The position numbers were made by a program, and so were the translations under genes. 64,000 bases of DNA, taken from Planctomycetaceae bacterium (GTDB taxonomy: Bacteria > Planctomycetota > Planctomycetia > Planctomycetales > Planctomycetaceae). The stretch spans positions 6,026,283 to 6,090,282 of the forward strand of contig CP051247.1 of NCBI GenBank assembly GCA_017795105.1, read 5' to 3'. The notes below the pieces were generated by a model. It saw nothing but the letters and a program-made list of their open reading frames with translations. It did no database searches and was not told the origin of the DNA. Positions 45,054 to 54,501 of the stretch are shown here, piece after piece; position 1 is the stretch's first letter; every line of letters begins with the position of its first letter.

Positions 45054-45479
45054 CTAAGGGAATTGTTTCAGGTCGGGGGACACAAACGTGTGTTTGGCTT
45101 TGAAAGAGACGATGCGTTCGCGCGAGTAGTAGTCAAGCAGCACTCGCTTCTGAAGAAGACGAGGGTGCTGCTCGCAGAATTCTCGGGAGTTGCACGGTTC
45201 CGCATCGATAATTGCTGACGCGATCAGCCGCATGAAGGCCTGCGTGATCGTTTCGTGATAGCCACGTTCAAGCGATTCCGGCGTGCCGTGAGACTCGTTC
45301 AATCGCTGAATTCGTGTTCGCACCAGTTCCAGGGCCTCTTCAAAAGAGAACTGCCGAAGATGCAGATAAGCGATGCGAACGTGTGCCTCGTGGTTCCAGT
45401 CGTCGGGCGAGACGGAGGCGTCAACAAAGGAATCCCAGAGTTCCCGGTCCGTGCTGTCGAAATCGGATGGTGTCCGCAC
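45054..45479 (-). CDS. Small uncharacterised protein downstream of ldhA
   Basis: No function is known to me. I prefer GTG 45479, which has GAGGG about eight bases upstream; GTG 45494 is possible. The 141-residue soluble protein is helical and has a conserved-looking WNHEAHVRIAYLHLR, a YHETITQAFMRL segment and LLDYYSRERI. The His-x-x-His and Tyr-His pairs could be ligands. It begins 50 bases after the ldhA stop on the same strand and may be in one transcript. Confidence 0.6.
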   Translation of the reverse strand: MRTPSDFDSTDRELWDSFVDASVSPDDWNHEAHVRIAYLHLRQFSFEEALELVRTRIQRLNESHGTPESLERGYHETITQAFMRLIASAIIDAEPCNSREFCEQHPRLLQKRVLLDYYSRERIVSFKAKHTFVSPDLKQFP

Positions 45480-45529
45480 TAACTGATCCCTCACGCCATT
45501 GTCGAAGTCAACAGGACGGTCGAGAGCGA

Positions 45530-46543
45530 TTAGCTCTTCGACTCTGACGGGCGGCTGGCGACTTCATTGTCGGCACGGCCGGTCGCTTCAATCTGTTGCA
45601 GGTTGTGAAGCGTTGTCGTGGCAATGGCTTCCAGGGCTTCATGAGTGAAGAACGCCTGGTGTCCCGTCACAAGGACATTCGGAAAAGTAAGCAGACGGGC
45701 CAGCACGTCATCGGCGATCACACGCTGCGAGACATCTTCGAAAAAGTACTCGGCTTCCTCCTCGTAGACATCAATTCCGAGTGAACCGATCTTCCCTTTC
45801 TTGAGACCTTCAATCACAGCCGGGGTGTCGATCACTGCTCCTCGGCTCGTGTTGATCAGCATCACATCCTTCTTCATCTGACTGATCCGTTCGGCATCAA
45901 TCAAATGATGCGTCTCTGGAATCAAAGGACAGTGAAGGCTGATGATATCGGACGCCGAAAGCAGTTCGTCGAGCGAGGTGTATTTCATGCCGATCTTCTC
46001 GCAGTCTGGATTGGGGCGAAGATCATAGCCGAGGACACGGCAGCCGAATCCGGTCATGATGCCCGCGACCAGTGCTCCAATCTGTCCGGTTCCAACAATC
46101 CCGACCGTGCGGCCGTGCAGGTCAAAACCAAGCAGACCGTCCAGCGAGAAGTTCCCCTCGCGAACGCGGTTGTAAGCGCGATGAATCTTTCGATTCAGTG
46201 TCAGCATGAGACCAACCGTGTACTCGGCCACCGCGTGCGGCGAATAGGCAGGGACGCGGACGACTTTGATTCCAAGCCGCTCGGCTGCAGCGAGGTTAAC
46301 GTTATTGAAGCCGGCACACCGCAACGCGACGGCAGTCGTTCCCCCTTCGGCAAGGCGTTCCAACACCGGTTCATCGAGGACGTCGTTCACGAAGACACAA
46401 ACCGCGGGAAAGCCGGCTGCCAGACTGGTGGTCTCCAATGTGAGTCGCGGTTCAAAGAAGGTCAGGTCGTGGCCAAATCCGGAGTTTGACTCCTCCAGAA
46501 ATCTTCGGTCGAACGGTTTGGTGCTGAAGACGGCAACTCGCAT
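45530..46543 (-). CDS. ldhA: D-lactate dehydrogenase (fermentative, NAD-dependent)
   Basis: The 337-residue protein aligns along its full length with E. coli LdhA by recall: AVFSTKPFDRRFL, ALRCAGFNNV, VVRVPAYSPHAVAEYTVGLML, the NAD-binding GIVGTGQIGA, SLHCPLIPETHHLI, NTSRGAVIDT (catalytic Arg), GIDVYEEE (Glu) and VTGHQAFFT (catalytic His). It reduces pyruvate to D-lactate with NADH in the cytoplasm. GAGGAG precedes the ATG by five bases. The C-terminus extends about eight residues beyond the E. coli protein. The divergent gene is a YebC-type regulator. Confidence 0.93.
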   Translation of the reverse strand: MRVAVFSTKPFDRRFLEESNSGFGHDLTFFEPRLTLETTSLAAGFPAVCVFVNDVLDEPVLERLAEGGTTAVALRCAGFNNVNLAAAERLGIKVVRVPAYSPHAVAEYTVGLMLTLNRKIHRAYNRVREGNFSLDGLLGFDLHGRTVGIVGTGQIGALVAGIMTGFGCRVLGYDLRPNPDCEKIGMKYTSLDELLSASDIISLHCPLIPETHHLIDAERISQMKKDVMLINTSRGAVIDTPAVIEGLKKGKIGSLGIDVYEEEAEYFFEDVSQRVIADDVLARLLTFPNVLVTGHQAFFTHEALEAIATTTLHNLQQIEATGRADNEVASRPSESKS

Positions 46544-46902
46544 CGATGCTCCTCGTGAAGACGTGACCGAAGTCCTGTGCCCCGCCCGGGCAAGGTCGAA
46601 GTTAAGTAGCCAGGAGCAGATTGTCTACGCAAACTCCGCCAGGCTCTGCGGGATTGTAGAGCTCCCGTCCGAAGTGCAAACCCTGTTCACGCTGCGGTTC
46701 CGGAAGTCGCTTTTCAACGGTTTCCGGGAGCCGTTCCGGCAGAGAATCGAATGGCTTCGCGGAAAACCGATCGGACCGTCTATTCTTTACCTGCAAATTG
46801 ATGGCTTAACGAGCCGGAATCGAATACAAAGGAAGAGATCAGCCCCGGTTGTCCGGGATCAATTCAGCAAACCCGTTCCGCAAATACGAATAGATCCGTC
46901 TC
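46544..46902. other. Divergent intergenic region ldhA / YebC-type gene
   Basis: I see no gene or clear inverted repeat in these 359 bases. They should carry the divergent promoters. The GAGGAG site of ldhA sits at its left edge. Confidence 0.4.
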
Positions 46903-47634
46903 ATGGGAAGAAGTTTCGAAAACCGCAAGCATTCCATTGCGAAAACCGCCGCACAGAAGTCCAAGCTCTACTCCAAATACGGGAAGATGCTGTATGTCGT
47001 CGCGAAGAATGGGGTGCCCGAACCGGAATCGAATCCGCCGCTGAAGAATATGATCGAAAAAGCGAAGCGGGAACAGGTACCGGCTCACGTGATCGAAAAG
47101 GCGATTGAGAAAGCGAAAGGGGCAGGGGGCGAGGACTACTCCGAAGCCCGTTACGAAGGGATCGGCCCCGGCGGCAGCCCGGTCATCGTCGATTGCCTGA
47201 CTGACAATCCGAATCGAACGATCACCGATGTCCGCAACTGCTTCGTGAAGGGGGGCGGAAAGCTGGGCAGTGCCGGTTCGGTCGCTCACTTCTTCGACCA
47301 TCTCGCCGTGCTTTCGTTCAAAGGGGACGACGAAGACCAGGTCCTCGAACTCATGCTCGAAGGCGACGTGAATGTCGATGAAGTCGAAAGTAACGACGGA
47401 CAACTGACTGTATTCGTCTCTCCCAACGACTTTTTCAAAGCCAAAACGATCCTGCTCGAAGCCTTTCCAGAGATCGAGTTCGACGTTCAGGAGATCGCCT
47501 TCGTCTCGCAGACAAACACCGTCCTCGAAGGGGAAGATGCTGCCGCCTTCGAGAAATTCCTCGAACTACTCGACGAATGCGATGACGTGCAGACCGTACA
47601 CCACAATGTGGTCCTGACACCGAGCGAAGCGTAA
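46903..47634 (+). CDS. YebC/PmpR family protein, YeeN type
   Basis: The 243-residue protein starts MGRSFENRKHSIAKTAAQKS and continues with KMLYVVAKNGVPEPESNPPL, VPAHVIEKAIEKAKG, RYEGIGPGGSPVIVDCLTDN, NRTITDVRN and GGGKLGSAGSV, all typical of YebC. The E/DPESN and VPKHVIDKAI-like wording is nearest to E. coli YeeN. Members have been described as DNA-binding regulators and, more recently, as factors that help ribosomes through difficult sequences. It is transcribed alone, facing away from ldhA. Confidence 0.93.
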   Translation: MGRSFENRKHSIAKTAAQKSKLYSKYGKMLYVVAKNGVPEPESNPPLKNMIEKAKREQVPAHVIEKAIEKAKGAGGEDYSEARYEGIGPGGSPVIVDCLTDNPNRTITDVRNCFVKGGGKLGSAGSVAHFFDHLAVLSFKGDDEDQVLELMLEGDVNVDEVESNDGQLTVFVSPNDFFKAKTILLEAFPEIEFDVQEIAFVSQTNTVLEGEDAAAFEKFLELLDECDDVQTVHHNVVLTPSEA

Positions 47635-47749
47635 CGGCGGGACGTATGTCCTCAATCGCGAGTCTGATGTTTTATCTCGCCTGAACTCCTTTTTCTCCGG
47701 AACTCCACCGACGTCCGAGCCGACCTGTCGGGTTGAATTCGCAGACAAG

Positions 47750-48790
47750 CTACGGCAGTTCGAATTCCTTCAACACGGCCAGCTTATGATCCGGCGAGAA
47801 AGTCGGATGCCCATTGAAGAACAGTTCATGCGTTTCCGCAACGTAGCGCGGGCAACTGATGTAGGGTGGGATCAAGTCGTTCTCGAGTTTCTCCGCTTCG
47901 GTGAAGGGGGCATCGGTCGACTTGCGATGCAGGACCATCGGCTGTGGAGTGGAGGGCGTATTGATCATCGTCAGCAGCGTAAGGCCGTCGTTGCTCAGTG
48001 AAGGCCAGCGGAAATATTCACCGCTGCCGGCGGCGAGTTTCGATTCGAGCAGAGGTTCTGGACGCGACCAGCGGGAGGTCAGCGTCCGCCGACTCGAACT
48101 TACGATTCGCGGAGGACGGCTACTGGTGTCGCGAAAGCAGATGGTCAGGCCATCCGTGCTAAGAAATGGGTACTCGGGGTCCGGAAATCGCACGAACTCG
48201 GAAACCGGGCGAGCTCTCCCGAAATCCTCGTCGAGGCTCTTTCGTTCTGACGAGTGCAGAATGGTCTCTCGTTTGCGGTTCTGATCGAGATAGACAATCT
48301 CCAGACCATCGCCAGAGACGGTGGGCGATCGACCAGGGAACAGCGGGCGGGCGTCCATAAACTCCGATCCAGGATCTTTCCGCGATGCCGTCCAAATCCA
48401 GCTGGCCTCCTCGTGAGGCTTCTCGTAGAAGATCGTCAGGCCGTCCGCTGTGAGACTCGGATATTCTCCTTCCAGCGCAATGGATTCGAAAGCCGGTTCG
48501 AGACTGCGGGCAAAGAGCTCGGTGATGGTGCGATTCTCATCGAGCGTCAGCCGTGCTTCCATGCCAGATTTGACTTCAGCGAGAGTCGCGGGTCTTCCGT
48601 TGATCTCGACTTGGAGCATCGGCGAGAACCGGAGATCCGACGTCGCCGGGCCGAGAACGCTGTCGTGTGTGAACCGGATCCCGTCTTCGGCGACGAACTC
48701 GACAACGCCCTTCATCTCAGATGCCTGAGCTGAAGCTGCCGCGAGCAGGAACATGAACAACGGAATGACCGCTTGAAGGCGGGATCGCAT
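47750..48790 (-). CDS. Secreted PD40/TolB-type beta-propeller protein
   Basis: ATG 48790 begins a clean signal peptide (VIPLFMFLLAAASAQAS) with GGAAGG seven bases upstream; an in-frame start at 48868 is less likely. The 346-residue product has an N-terminal beta domain (GVVEFVAEDGIRF) and propeller blades with PD40-like motifs: YPSLTADGLTIFYE, SPTVSGDGLEIVYLD, YPFLSTDGLTICF and WPSLSNDGLTLLT. It is probably periplasmic and may bind a ligand or partner. It follows the TolC-type gene by 126 bases on the same strand. Confidence 0.82.
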   Translation of the reverse strand: MRSRLQAVIPLFMFLLAAASAQASEMKGVVEFVAEDGIRFTHDSVLGPATSDLRFSPMLQVEINGRPATLAEVKSGMEARLTLDENRTITELFARSLEPAFESIALEGEYPSLTADGLTIFYEKPHEEASWIWTASRKDPGSEFMDARPLFPGRSPTVSGDGLEIVYLDQNRKRETILHSSERKSLDEDFGRARPVSEFVRFPDPEYPFLSTDGLTICFRDTSSRPPRIVSSSRRTLTSRWSRPEPLLESKLAAGSGEYFRWPSLSNDGLTLLTMINTPSTPQPMVLHRKSTDAPFTEAEKLENDLIPPYISCPRYVAETHELFFNGHPTFSPDHKLAVLKEFELP

Positions 48791-48916
48791 GTGATGACCT
48801 TCCGAAAGCCGAGGAATGAATCTGGACGGATGGTCATTCATGGTGGCGGCTCGATCGACGGCCGTCAAACGAACGCGGGAAAGGGGAGAGATGCGACGAG
48901 GTTGGCGTCGGGCGGA

Positions 48917-50626
48917 TCAAAGACCGGTTGCCGCGGAAGCCATGCCGAGGGCCGCTGCGTAACGAGCTTTCGCGACGTGGTACTCACGCAGCGCTTTGAC
49001 TTCGCTTTCGGCGGCTTCGATTGCGGACTGCTCTCGGAGAAAAACGGTGAGGAGATCTGTCTCGCCAAGCTCAAACTTGCGTCGCTCAATGCGGGCCAGT
49101 TCCTCAGCCAGTTCCCGGGCCTGCCGGGCTTTCTCCGTACGAAGATAAGCCGCTTCCAGGCCAGTGTAGACATTGCGAACTTCGGCGGCGATTTTGTCCT
49201 GCATTAACGAGGTCTTGAACGCCAGTTGCGTCAACTTGGCTTCGACCTGCTGAATCTTTCCCTTCGCCTTCCGCCGTTGCAGCGGGACATCGACCAGAAC
49301 GCCAACCTCGAGTTCGGGATCGGTCTTTGTGTCGGGCAGGCTGGTCGGATTGCCGAGATCGTTGGATGATACGATGAACGTATCGACGTTCGCCATCAGA
49401 TCGTTTCGAGCTTCTGCGAGATCGATTTCCAGCTTCCGACGGTTCAGGTGAAATGCATAGAGTTCGGGACGTTCCGTCAGCGCAATCTGGATATCGGCTT
49501 CGAGCCGAAGAGGATCGACCGGTTCAGGCTTCGGGAAATCGACGAGGTTGTTCAGGTCGAGGATAATGGGAGTCGTATCGTAGCTGCGAAAGAAGATCGA
49601 AAGCTTCACCGCGGCCTGTTCGACCAGACGTTGCTCATCGAGAAGCGTCGCTTCGCGGAGAGCGATTGTTCGGCGGTTATCCTGGAGAACCGGAGGATCG
49701 TATGCTCCGCTTTCCACCAGCCGTTGAATTCGCCGGTTTCTCTCCACCGCGACATCGAGAGCCGATCGTCCGATCTGATAGATCTGCCCGTAGGCGACCC
49801 AGTCCCAGAACGCAACGGAGGCTTCTTCCACGGCGGAAATTACCTGAGCTCGGATCTCCGGCTCGGCATTCCGGATATCGAATTCAGCTCGCCAGATCTC
49901 CGCGCGACGAGAATCGATGGAACGATTGCGAGCCAGAGGCTGTTGAAATCCAAGCTTGAACTCGCCGCCGGTGTTTGTTTGACGGTCTCCGTACCAGTCG
50001 GGGAAGCTGCCGCGACCAAGGCGATAACCGCCATAGATCTCTCCGCCGCCCATCAACGGCTGAATCAAGGCGATGTTCTGGCGGTAAGTCTTGTAGTAAC
50101 TCAGCACCCGGTTCTCGGTCGAACCTTTGAGCTTGGTGTCGAACGAGCCCCAGGCTTCGATTGCGTTTCCTTCGGCAAGCATCGTTTCCAGATACGCGCT
50201 CTGGACGAGCGGATACGATTCGTGCACCGACTGAACGACTGCGTCGAGGCTAACGCCAGGCCTTTGTCCATCATTGAGACGTTCTGGAAACGGAGCCAGT
50301 TCCGCGTCGTCTTCGACGGTGTCGGGGACTGGGATAACCAGCGAGTCCTCTGCGGGAACCTCTAACTGCGGACGGGCACTTCCGCTGCCATCGGAGTCGA
50401 CCTCCAGTCCCACCGTTTCGATGCCGGTCGAACGGGCCGAGTCGTCTGACATCTCGTCAGTGGCAATTGCTTCTGCCGGGACGCGTGCGGCCCCTGACAG
50501 GGTGGCTTCCGGTCGATCGGTGAACTTCTGAGGAGCAGAGCGGCACCCTGCCATGGCAGCGACCAGCATCATCGCAATCGAGACTGCGCGACGTTGCTTC
50601 AATTCCGTCGCTGATCTGCGGAGCAT
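48917..50626 (-). CDS. TolC family outer-membrane protein
   Basis: Starts at 50626 (used here), 50647 and 50662 are in frame. A lipoprotein-like leader (MMLVAAMAGC) is followed by a low-complexity stretch and an outer-membrane-factor core of two long helical/strand repeats, with LAEGNAIEAWGSFDTKL, FKLGFQQPLARNRSID, ALREATLLDEQRLVEQ, VGVLVDVPLQRRKAKG and a C-terminal ETDLLTVFLREQSAIEAE-like helix (569 residues). The protein should form the outer-membrane channel of a type I secretion or efflux system together with the HlyD-like and ABC proteins encoded upstream. Confidence 0.88.
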   Translation of the reverse strand: MLRRSATELKQRRAVSIAMMLVAAMAGCRSAPQKFTDRPEATLSGAARVPAEAIATDEMSDDSARSTGIETVGLEVDSDGSGSARPQLEVPAEDSLVIPVPDTVEDDAELAPFPERLNDGQRPGVSLDAVVQSVHESYPLVQSAYLETMLAEGNAIEAWGSFDTKLKGSTENRVLSYYKTYRQNIALIQPLMGGGEIYGGYRLGRGSFPDWYGDRQTNTGGEFKLGFQQPLARNRSIDSRRAEIWRAEFDIRNAEPEIRAQVISAVEEASVAFWDWVAYGQIYQIGRSALDVAVERNRRIQRLVESGAYDPPVLQDNRRTIALREATLLDEQRLVEQAAVKLSIFFRSYDTTPIILDLNNLVDFPKPEPVDPLRLEADIQIALTERPELYAFHLNRRKLEIDLAEARNDLMANVDTFIVSSNDLGNPTSLPDTKTDPELEVGVLVDVPLQRRKAKGKIQQVEAKLTQLAFKTSLMQDKIAAEVRNVYTGLEAAYLRTEKARQARELAEELARIERRKFELGETDLLTVFLREQSAIEAAESEVKALREYHVAKARYAAALGMASAATGL

Positions 50627-50819
50627 GGTCGTAATCCGAACATCCATTCTCGGGGAAGACACTTCAGGCGGCAGCGCTCCTTCCTGGAGACTGATCCTAT
50701 CGGTCTCATCGTCAACGACCGTCGGTGAGCTTCAGCAGACCCCTGGTCGCCTCTGAACAGGCTGCAAGGAAAACCGCTCTCACCCGCACAGATTGCCATA
50801 ACCACCAGCGACGCCGAGG

Positions 50820-52262
50820 CTACGGCTTGGGAAGTTTGGGAACTTTGATGTCCTTGCCGTCTTCGACATCGATCGACGGCGGGAAGCCGTTCATGCGACG
50901 CCAGATCTCGTACCACAACGGAACCTGATCCAGCAGGACCCAGGCGTTGACGCGAACTCCCTGCCGCAGGTAGTGGTCGTCTGGCCATTCGTGGTCAACT
51001 TCATCCGGGAGGACGAGCGTACGGAACTGCCCCTTGCCGTTGTCAGAAGCATCGACGGACACAACCGTTCCGCCAAAGGTGCCCACGGCAACCGAAGGCC
51101 AGCCGGCAAACTGAACAGCGGGCCATCCTTCAAACTGCAGTCGAACGTGTCGCCCAGGCGTGACCAGGGGAGCATCGCGTCCCGACAACAGCACTTGGAC
51201 GGCTCGATCCTTTGTGGCCGGAACGATGGTGCAGATTGGGTCGGACTCTTTGAGAATCTTGCCTCCCTGGTTTGGCGTAATCTGAGTCAGAAAACCGTCG
51301 AAGGGAGCGGTGATCTCGTTCGGCTGGCGCGCGACCTGAGTTTCGGCCTTCAAAAGGTTTTCCTGCGCCTTGTTGACCTCCGATTCCGCCTTGGCCAGTT
51401 CACTTTCTGCTTTGGCAATCTCGGCCTGAGACTTCTGAACCGCGGCCAGTGCATAGTCGATGTCGACCTGAGCTTTCTGAGCTTTGGCTTCTCGATCGTT
51501 TTTCTTTGCTTCTAACTCGTTGTTTGCCGACTCGACGTAGTCCCGTGACTTCGCGATCTTGGCTTCCGTTTCCCGGAGTTTGCGTTCGGCTTCCTGGAAC
51601 TTGAGTTCCGAAACGATTCGCTCTTCGAAGAGTTGCTTCTGCCGGTCGTAGTCGGCTTTGATCTGAGTGAATGCCGCCTGGTGTTCCGCGAGTTGATTCT
51701 CCTCCGCGGAGACTTTGTTTCTGGATGAAGCGACATCGGCATCGGCGGAGGCAAGGATGACATCCTTCGCGGCTCGATAAGACCGCAGCTGAGCTTCCTG
51801 AGTCGCGACCATCGATTTAACGACCGAGAGATTTCTCTCGTTCGCATCGCGAATCATCTCAGCGGCTCGAAGCTGAGCTTCAGCCGCGGTTCGCTGGGCT
51901 TCCAGTCGGTCGCTGTAGGAGGCATCGATGTCTTTCACGACCGCGATCAGGTCGCCTTTGTGGACAAAGGCATTCTCGTAGATTCCATCGCCCCAGCTTT
52001 CGATCCGCCCCTTAATCGGCGTCTCGATCACCTGTTGCCGCTCTCCTGGTGAGTAGGCAATTACGTTTCCGGTGCCGGAAATCGACTGTTGCCACGGAGC
52101 GAACGCGACGAGGAAAAACAGAAAGATGAGCGTGGCGAGCAGGACCCGTCCGCAGAGTCGGGCAATGCGTGATGATCGAGCCAGACGCAACGACGGCATT
52201 AACGATTCGTCGTAAGCGACAGGTGCCAGAGGCGAGACGCGTTGGCGAGTCATTTCATTCAT
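50820..52262 (-). CDS. HlyD-like membrane fusion protein
   Basis: The 480-residue protein has one N-terminal membrane helix (about 38-56, VLLATLIFLFFLVAFAP) and a lipoyl-type half (GTGNVIAYSPGERQQVIETP, GRIESWGDGIYENAFVHKGD). A long coiled coil (about 100-300, rich in SELAKAESEV and EAERKLRETE) and the second lipoyl half (EITAPFDGFLTQITPNQGG) follow, then a beta-barrel. This is the adaptor layout of type I secretion and efflux systems that spans the periplasm. It lies 62 bases after the ABC gene and 193 bases before the TolC-type gene. Confidence 0.92.
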   Translation of the reverse strand: MNEMTRQRVSPLAPVAYDESLMPSLRLARSSRIARLCGRVLLATLIFLFFLVAFAPWQQSISGTGNVIAYSPGERQQVIETPIKGRIESWGDGIYENAFVHKGDLIAVVKDIDASYSDRLEAQRTAAEAQLRAAEMIRDANERNLSVVKSMVATQEAQLRSYRAAKDVILASADADVASSRNKVSAEENQLAEHQAAFTQIKADYDRQKQLFEERIVSELKFQEAERKLRETEAKIAKSRDYVESANNELEAKKNDREAKAQKAQVDIDYALAAVQKSQAEIAKAESELAKAESEVNKAQENLLKAETQVARQPNEITAPFDGFLTQITPNQGGKILKESDPICTIVPATKDRAVQVLLSGRDAPLVTPGRHVRLQFEGWPAVQFAGWPSVAVGTFGGTVVSVDASDNGKGQFRTLVLPDEVDHEWPDDHYLRQGVRVNAWVLLDQVPLWYEIWRRMNGFPPSIDVEDGKDIKVPKLPKP

Positions 52263-52324
52263 GGCTAATCTCGATCAAGTGACTCGATCAGTGTTCTCTG
52301 ATTTTAGACGGCTGCAGGAGTCGA

Positions 52325-54430
52325 TCAATGCGTGGCAATGGGATCCTGCAGAGTCCAGACTGAGTTCAAACAGGCCGCGATGTCGCGGCGACCCGTCGTG
52401 ACGACGGTGACAAGTTGCCGTTTCGGGTCGAGGAGGCATTTCATGGCACGCTCAAGATCATCATCCGGCAGATTGTCGAGGGTGCGATTGATCAGCAGGA
52501 TGTGAGGCCGTCCCACCAGGGCTCGGGCCAGCATCAGCAACTGGAGTTGATTGCGATTCAGCGGGTGCCCCGTGGAGTTAATTTTTGTGTCATATCCTTC
52601 CGTGAGATGAAGGATGTCGTCGGCGAGTTCAAGTTCCGTCGTGATCTCGCGCACGGCTGCTGGAGAAATCTGAAAGCGATTAAGATCGACATTCTCTTCG
52701 ATCGTTCCGCTGAAAATTTCGATGCCATCAACCAGAGCGACACGTTCCCGCAGCGTATCGAGACGGAAATCATCAGGCGAAAGTCCGTCGATGAGGATGT
52801 GTCCGTCAGCCAGGTTGTTGAACCCGTAGATGGCCTGCAGCAACTCTCCTCCACTCATCTGGTTCTCTTCCAGAATCGCCAGGCTTTCCCCCTGAGCGAG
52901 AGTGATCGAGCGAGGACGTTTGCCAATCACCACGTTCTCAAGTTGCAATGAGTGCATGTCACCGGGCGGCGAAATCAACCCGGAGGGCTTTTCGGTCTCC
53001 AGGTCGAAAAGAACGCCAAGCTTGTCGACTGAGGCCAGCAGGTCGTAGAAGCTGGCGAGGTGCTTCCCGAGCTTCGCGAACCCACCGACAATCACCGCAA
53101 CGATGAGCTCGGCGGCCACGAGCTGTCCGAGAGTCAGCTCGCCCGAAATGACCAGCCAGCCGCCCAGTCCCAGCAACAACGTGCTGCTCGCGGCCTGCAG
53201 GAACAAAGCGAAGATGATCTGTCGCATCAGCACCGAAAAGTGTTCGCGGCGAGCCGAGAGATACGCCGAAATGATCGAGTTCGCGCGATCCAGAGCCAGT
53301 TCACGGCCGGCTGAGGTGTGGAATGCGACCGGGCAACGGGCCAGTTCCTCGAACCAGGCGGCTGCGGCGTACTTCTTCTTCGACTCATCGATCGCCGATT
53401 TCACCCCGCCGCGTCCGAGTACGAAAATGATAAAGGTGATCGATGCCAGCAGAACAACGTCGAAACCAAGCAGAAACGGGTGATAGAAGGCCAGGACGAC
53501 CATCCCGATGAACGTACTCAGCAGCAGACCAACGCCGTCGAGGAGGAGCGATGTGGTTACCTTCTGAGTGAGCGCGATATCGAGAAACCGATTCACGGTT
53601 TCGGGCAGGTCACGTCCCTTCAAAGGATTCTGGCTGGTTCGCGGAAGTCGATAGGCCAGGTCAGCCGCGACGCGGGCGAAGAGACGCCGTTCGATGATTT
53701 CGACCACATAAGTCTGCAGACCAATCACGGCTGCCGAGAATGTCAGGAACGACATCAGCAGAATCGCGAGTACGATCACCGGCTGCAGAAAACGGCCGAA
53801 TGCCACGGTGTTGACCAGCGATTCGACCGCAATTGGAGTCGCCAGCGTCAACAGGCCAACGACGAATGCGAATACGACCACCAGCCAGATATCGGAAGAT
53901 TCGGGTCGCAGGAGTTGCCAGACTCGCTGTAGCGGTTTGAGTTTGCTCGGCCCGCTCGCCTCGACCAGATGCTTCTGATCAGGATCGATGACGACACAAC
54001 GAATTGTCCCGGTTCCGCCGCCACTCTTGAGCAGCGACCGAACATCTTTGAGGCGGACGTTTCGCCGATGCCCGTCCTGCCGGAGGGAGATCGAGCGCTG
54101 GGAGCGGCCATCGATGACGACCGGATGAATGCCTTCATCATCATGGTCCGGAGCGCAGAGGAGGATTGCTCCTTCGCGAGCCAGCTCGATTGCTTCGGCC
54201 ACGGTACTGTCGACGGCCTGGGCGCGCACGCCGACACTGTCGAGCGTTTCCGAGGTCCACCGCCACCATAGTTCCCGGGCATCTCCGGGCCAGAAGTTCG
54301 TCGCCGAATGAAACGCACGTCGCAGTTCCACCCGGCTGATTTCCGGCATGTGAACAACGAACTGCTCAACGGCCTTCAAGACCTCTTCTTCGGCCCCGGG
54401 GCGACTTTCGACTGGATCCATGACTGACAT
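52325..54430 (-). CDS. ABC half-transporter with fully degraded ATPase domain
   Basis: ATG 54430 has an AAAGG site six bases upstream. The 701-residue protein has a soluble N-terminal region (about 1-165), six transmembrane helices (about 170-460) and an ABC-type C-terminal domain with preserved spacing (VALVDGIEIFSGTIEENV). Its ATPase motifs are lost: the Walker A position reads EENQMSGG (521-528, no Lys), the signature LSGGQ reads LNRNQ (624-628), Walker B Asp/Glu are Asn648/Arg649 (ILLINRT), and the switch His is absent (VTTGRRD). The open frame is intact, so it is not a decaying pseudogene. With HlyD and TolC partners it should form a type I system that cannot use ATP itself. Confidence 0.88.
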   Translation of the reverse strand: MSVMDPVESRPGAEEEVLKAVEQFVVHMPEISRVELRRAFHSATNFWPGDARELWWRWTSETLDSVGVRAQAVDSTVAEAIELAREGAILLCAPDHDDEGIHPVVIDGRSQRSISLRQDGHRRNVRLKDVRSLLKSGGGTGTIRCVVIDPDQKHLVEASGPSKLKPLQRVWQLLRPESSDIWLVVVFAFVVGLLTLATPIAVESLVNTVAFGRFLQPVIVLAILLMSFLTFSAAVIGLQTYVVEIIERRLFARVAADLAYRLPRTSQNPLKGRDLPETVNRFLDIALTQKVTTSLLLDGVGLLLSTFIGMVVLAFYHPFLLGFDVVLLASITFIIFVLGRGGVKSAIDESKKKYAAAAWFEELARCPVAFHTSAGRELALDRANSIISAYLSARREHFSVLMRQIIFALFLQAASSTLLLGLGGWLVISGELTLGQLVAAELIVAVIVGGFAKLGKHLASFYDLLASVDKLGVLFDLETEKPSGLISPPGDMHSLQLENVVIGKRPRSITLAQGESLAILEENQMSGGELLQAIYGFNNLADGHILIDGLSPDDFRLDTLRERVALVDGIEIFSGTIEENVDLNRFQISPAAVREITTELELADDILHLTEGYDTKINSTGHPLNRNQLQLLMLARALVGRPHILLINRTLDNLPDDDLERAMKCLLDPKRQLVTVVTTGRRDIAACLNSVWTLQDPIATH

Positions 54431-54501
54431 TCTGAACCTTTTATTCTGCCTGCTCTCACATTGGAGCGTAAACGCTATCGTCATGATAGAACTTTGGAAG
54501 G

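Noticed and set aside
46266..47108. + strand open frame spanning the start of ldhA and of the YebC-type gene
   Set aside because: It overlaps two well-supported genes and its translation has no recognisable features.
52325..54430. ABC gene as a pseudogene
   Set aside because: There is no frameshift or stop, transmembrane and ABC-domain spacing are kept, and the partner genes are intact. Motif loss looks selected rather than random decay.
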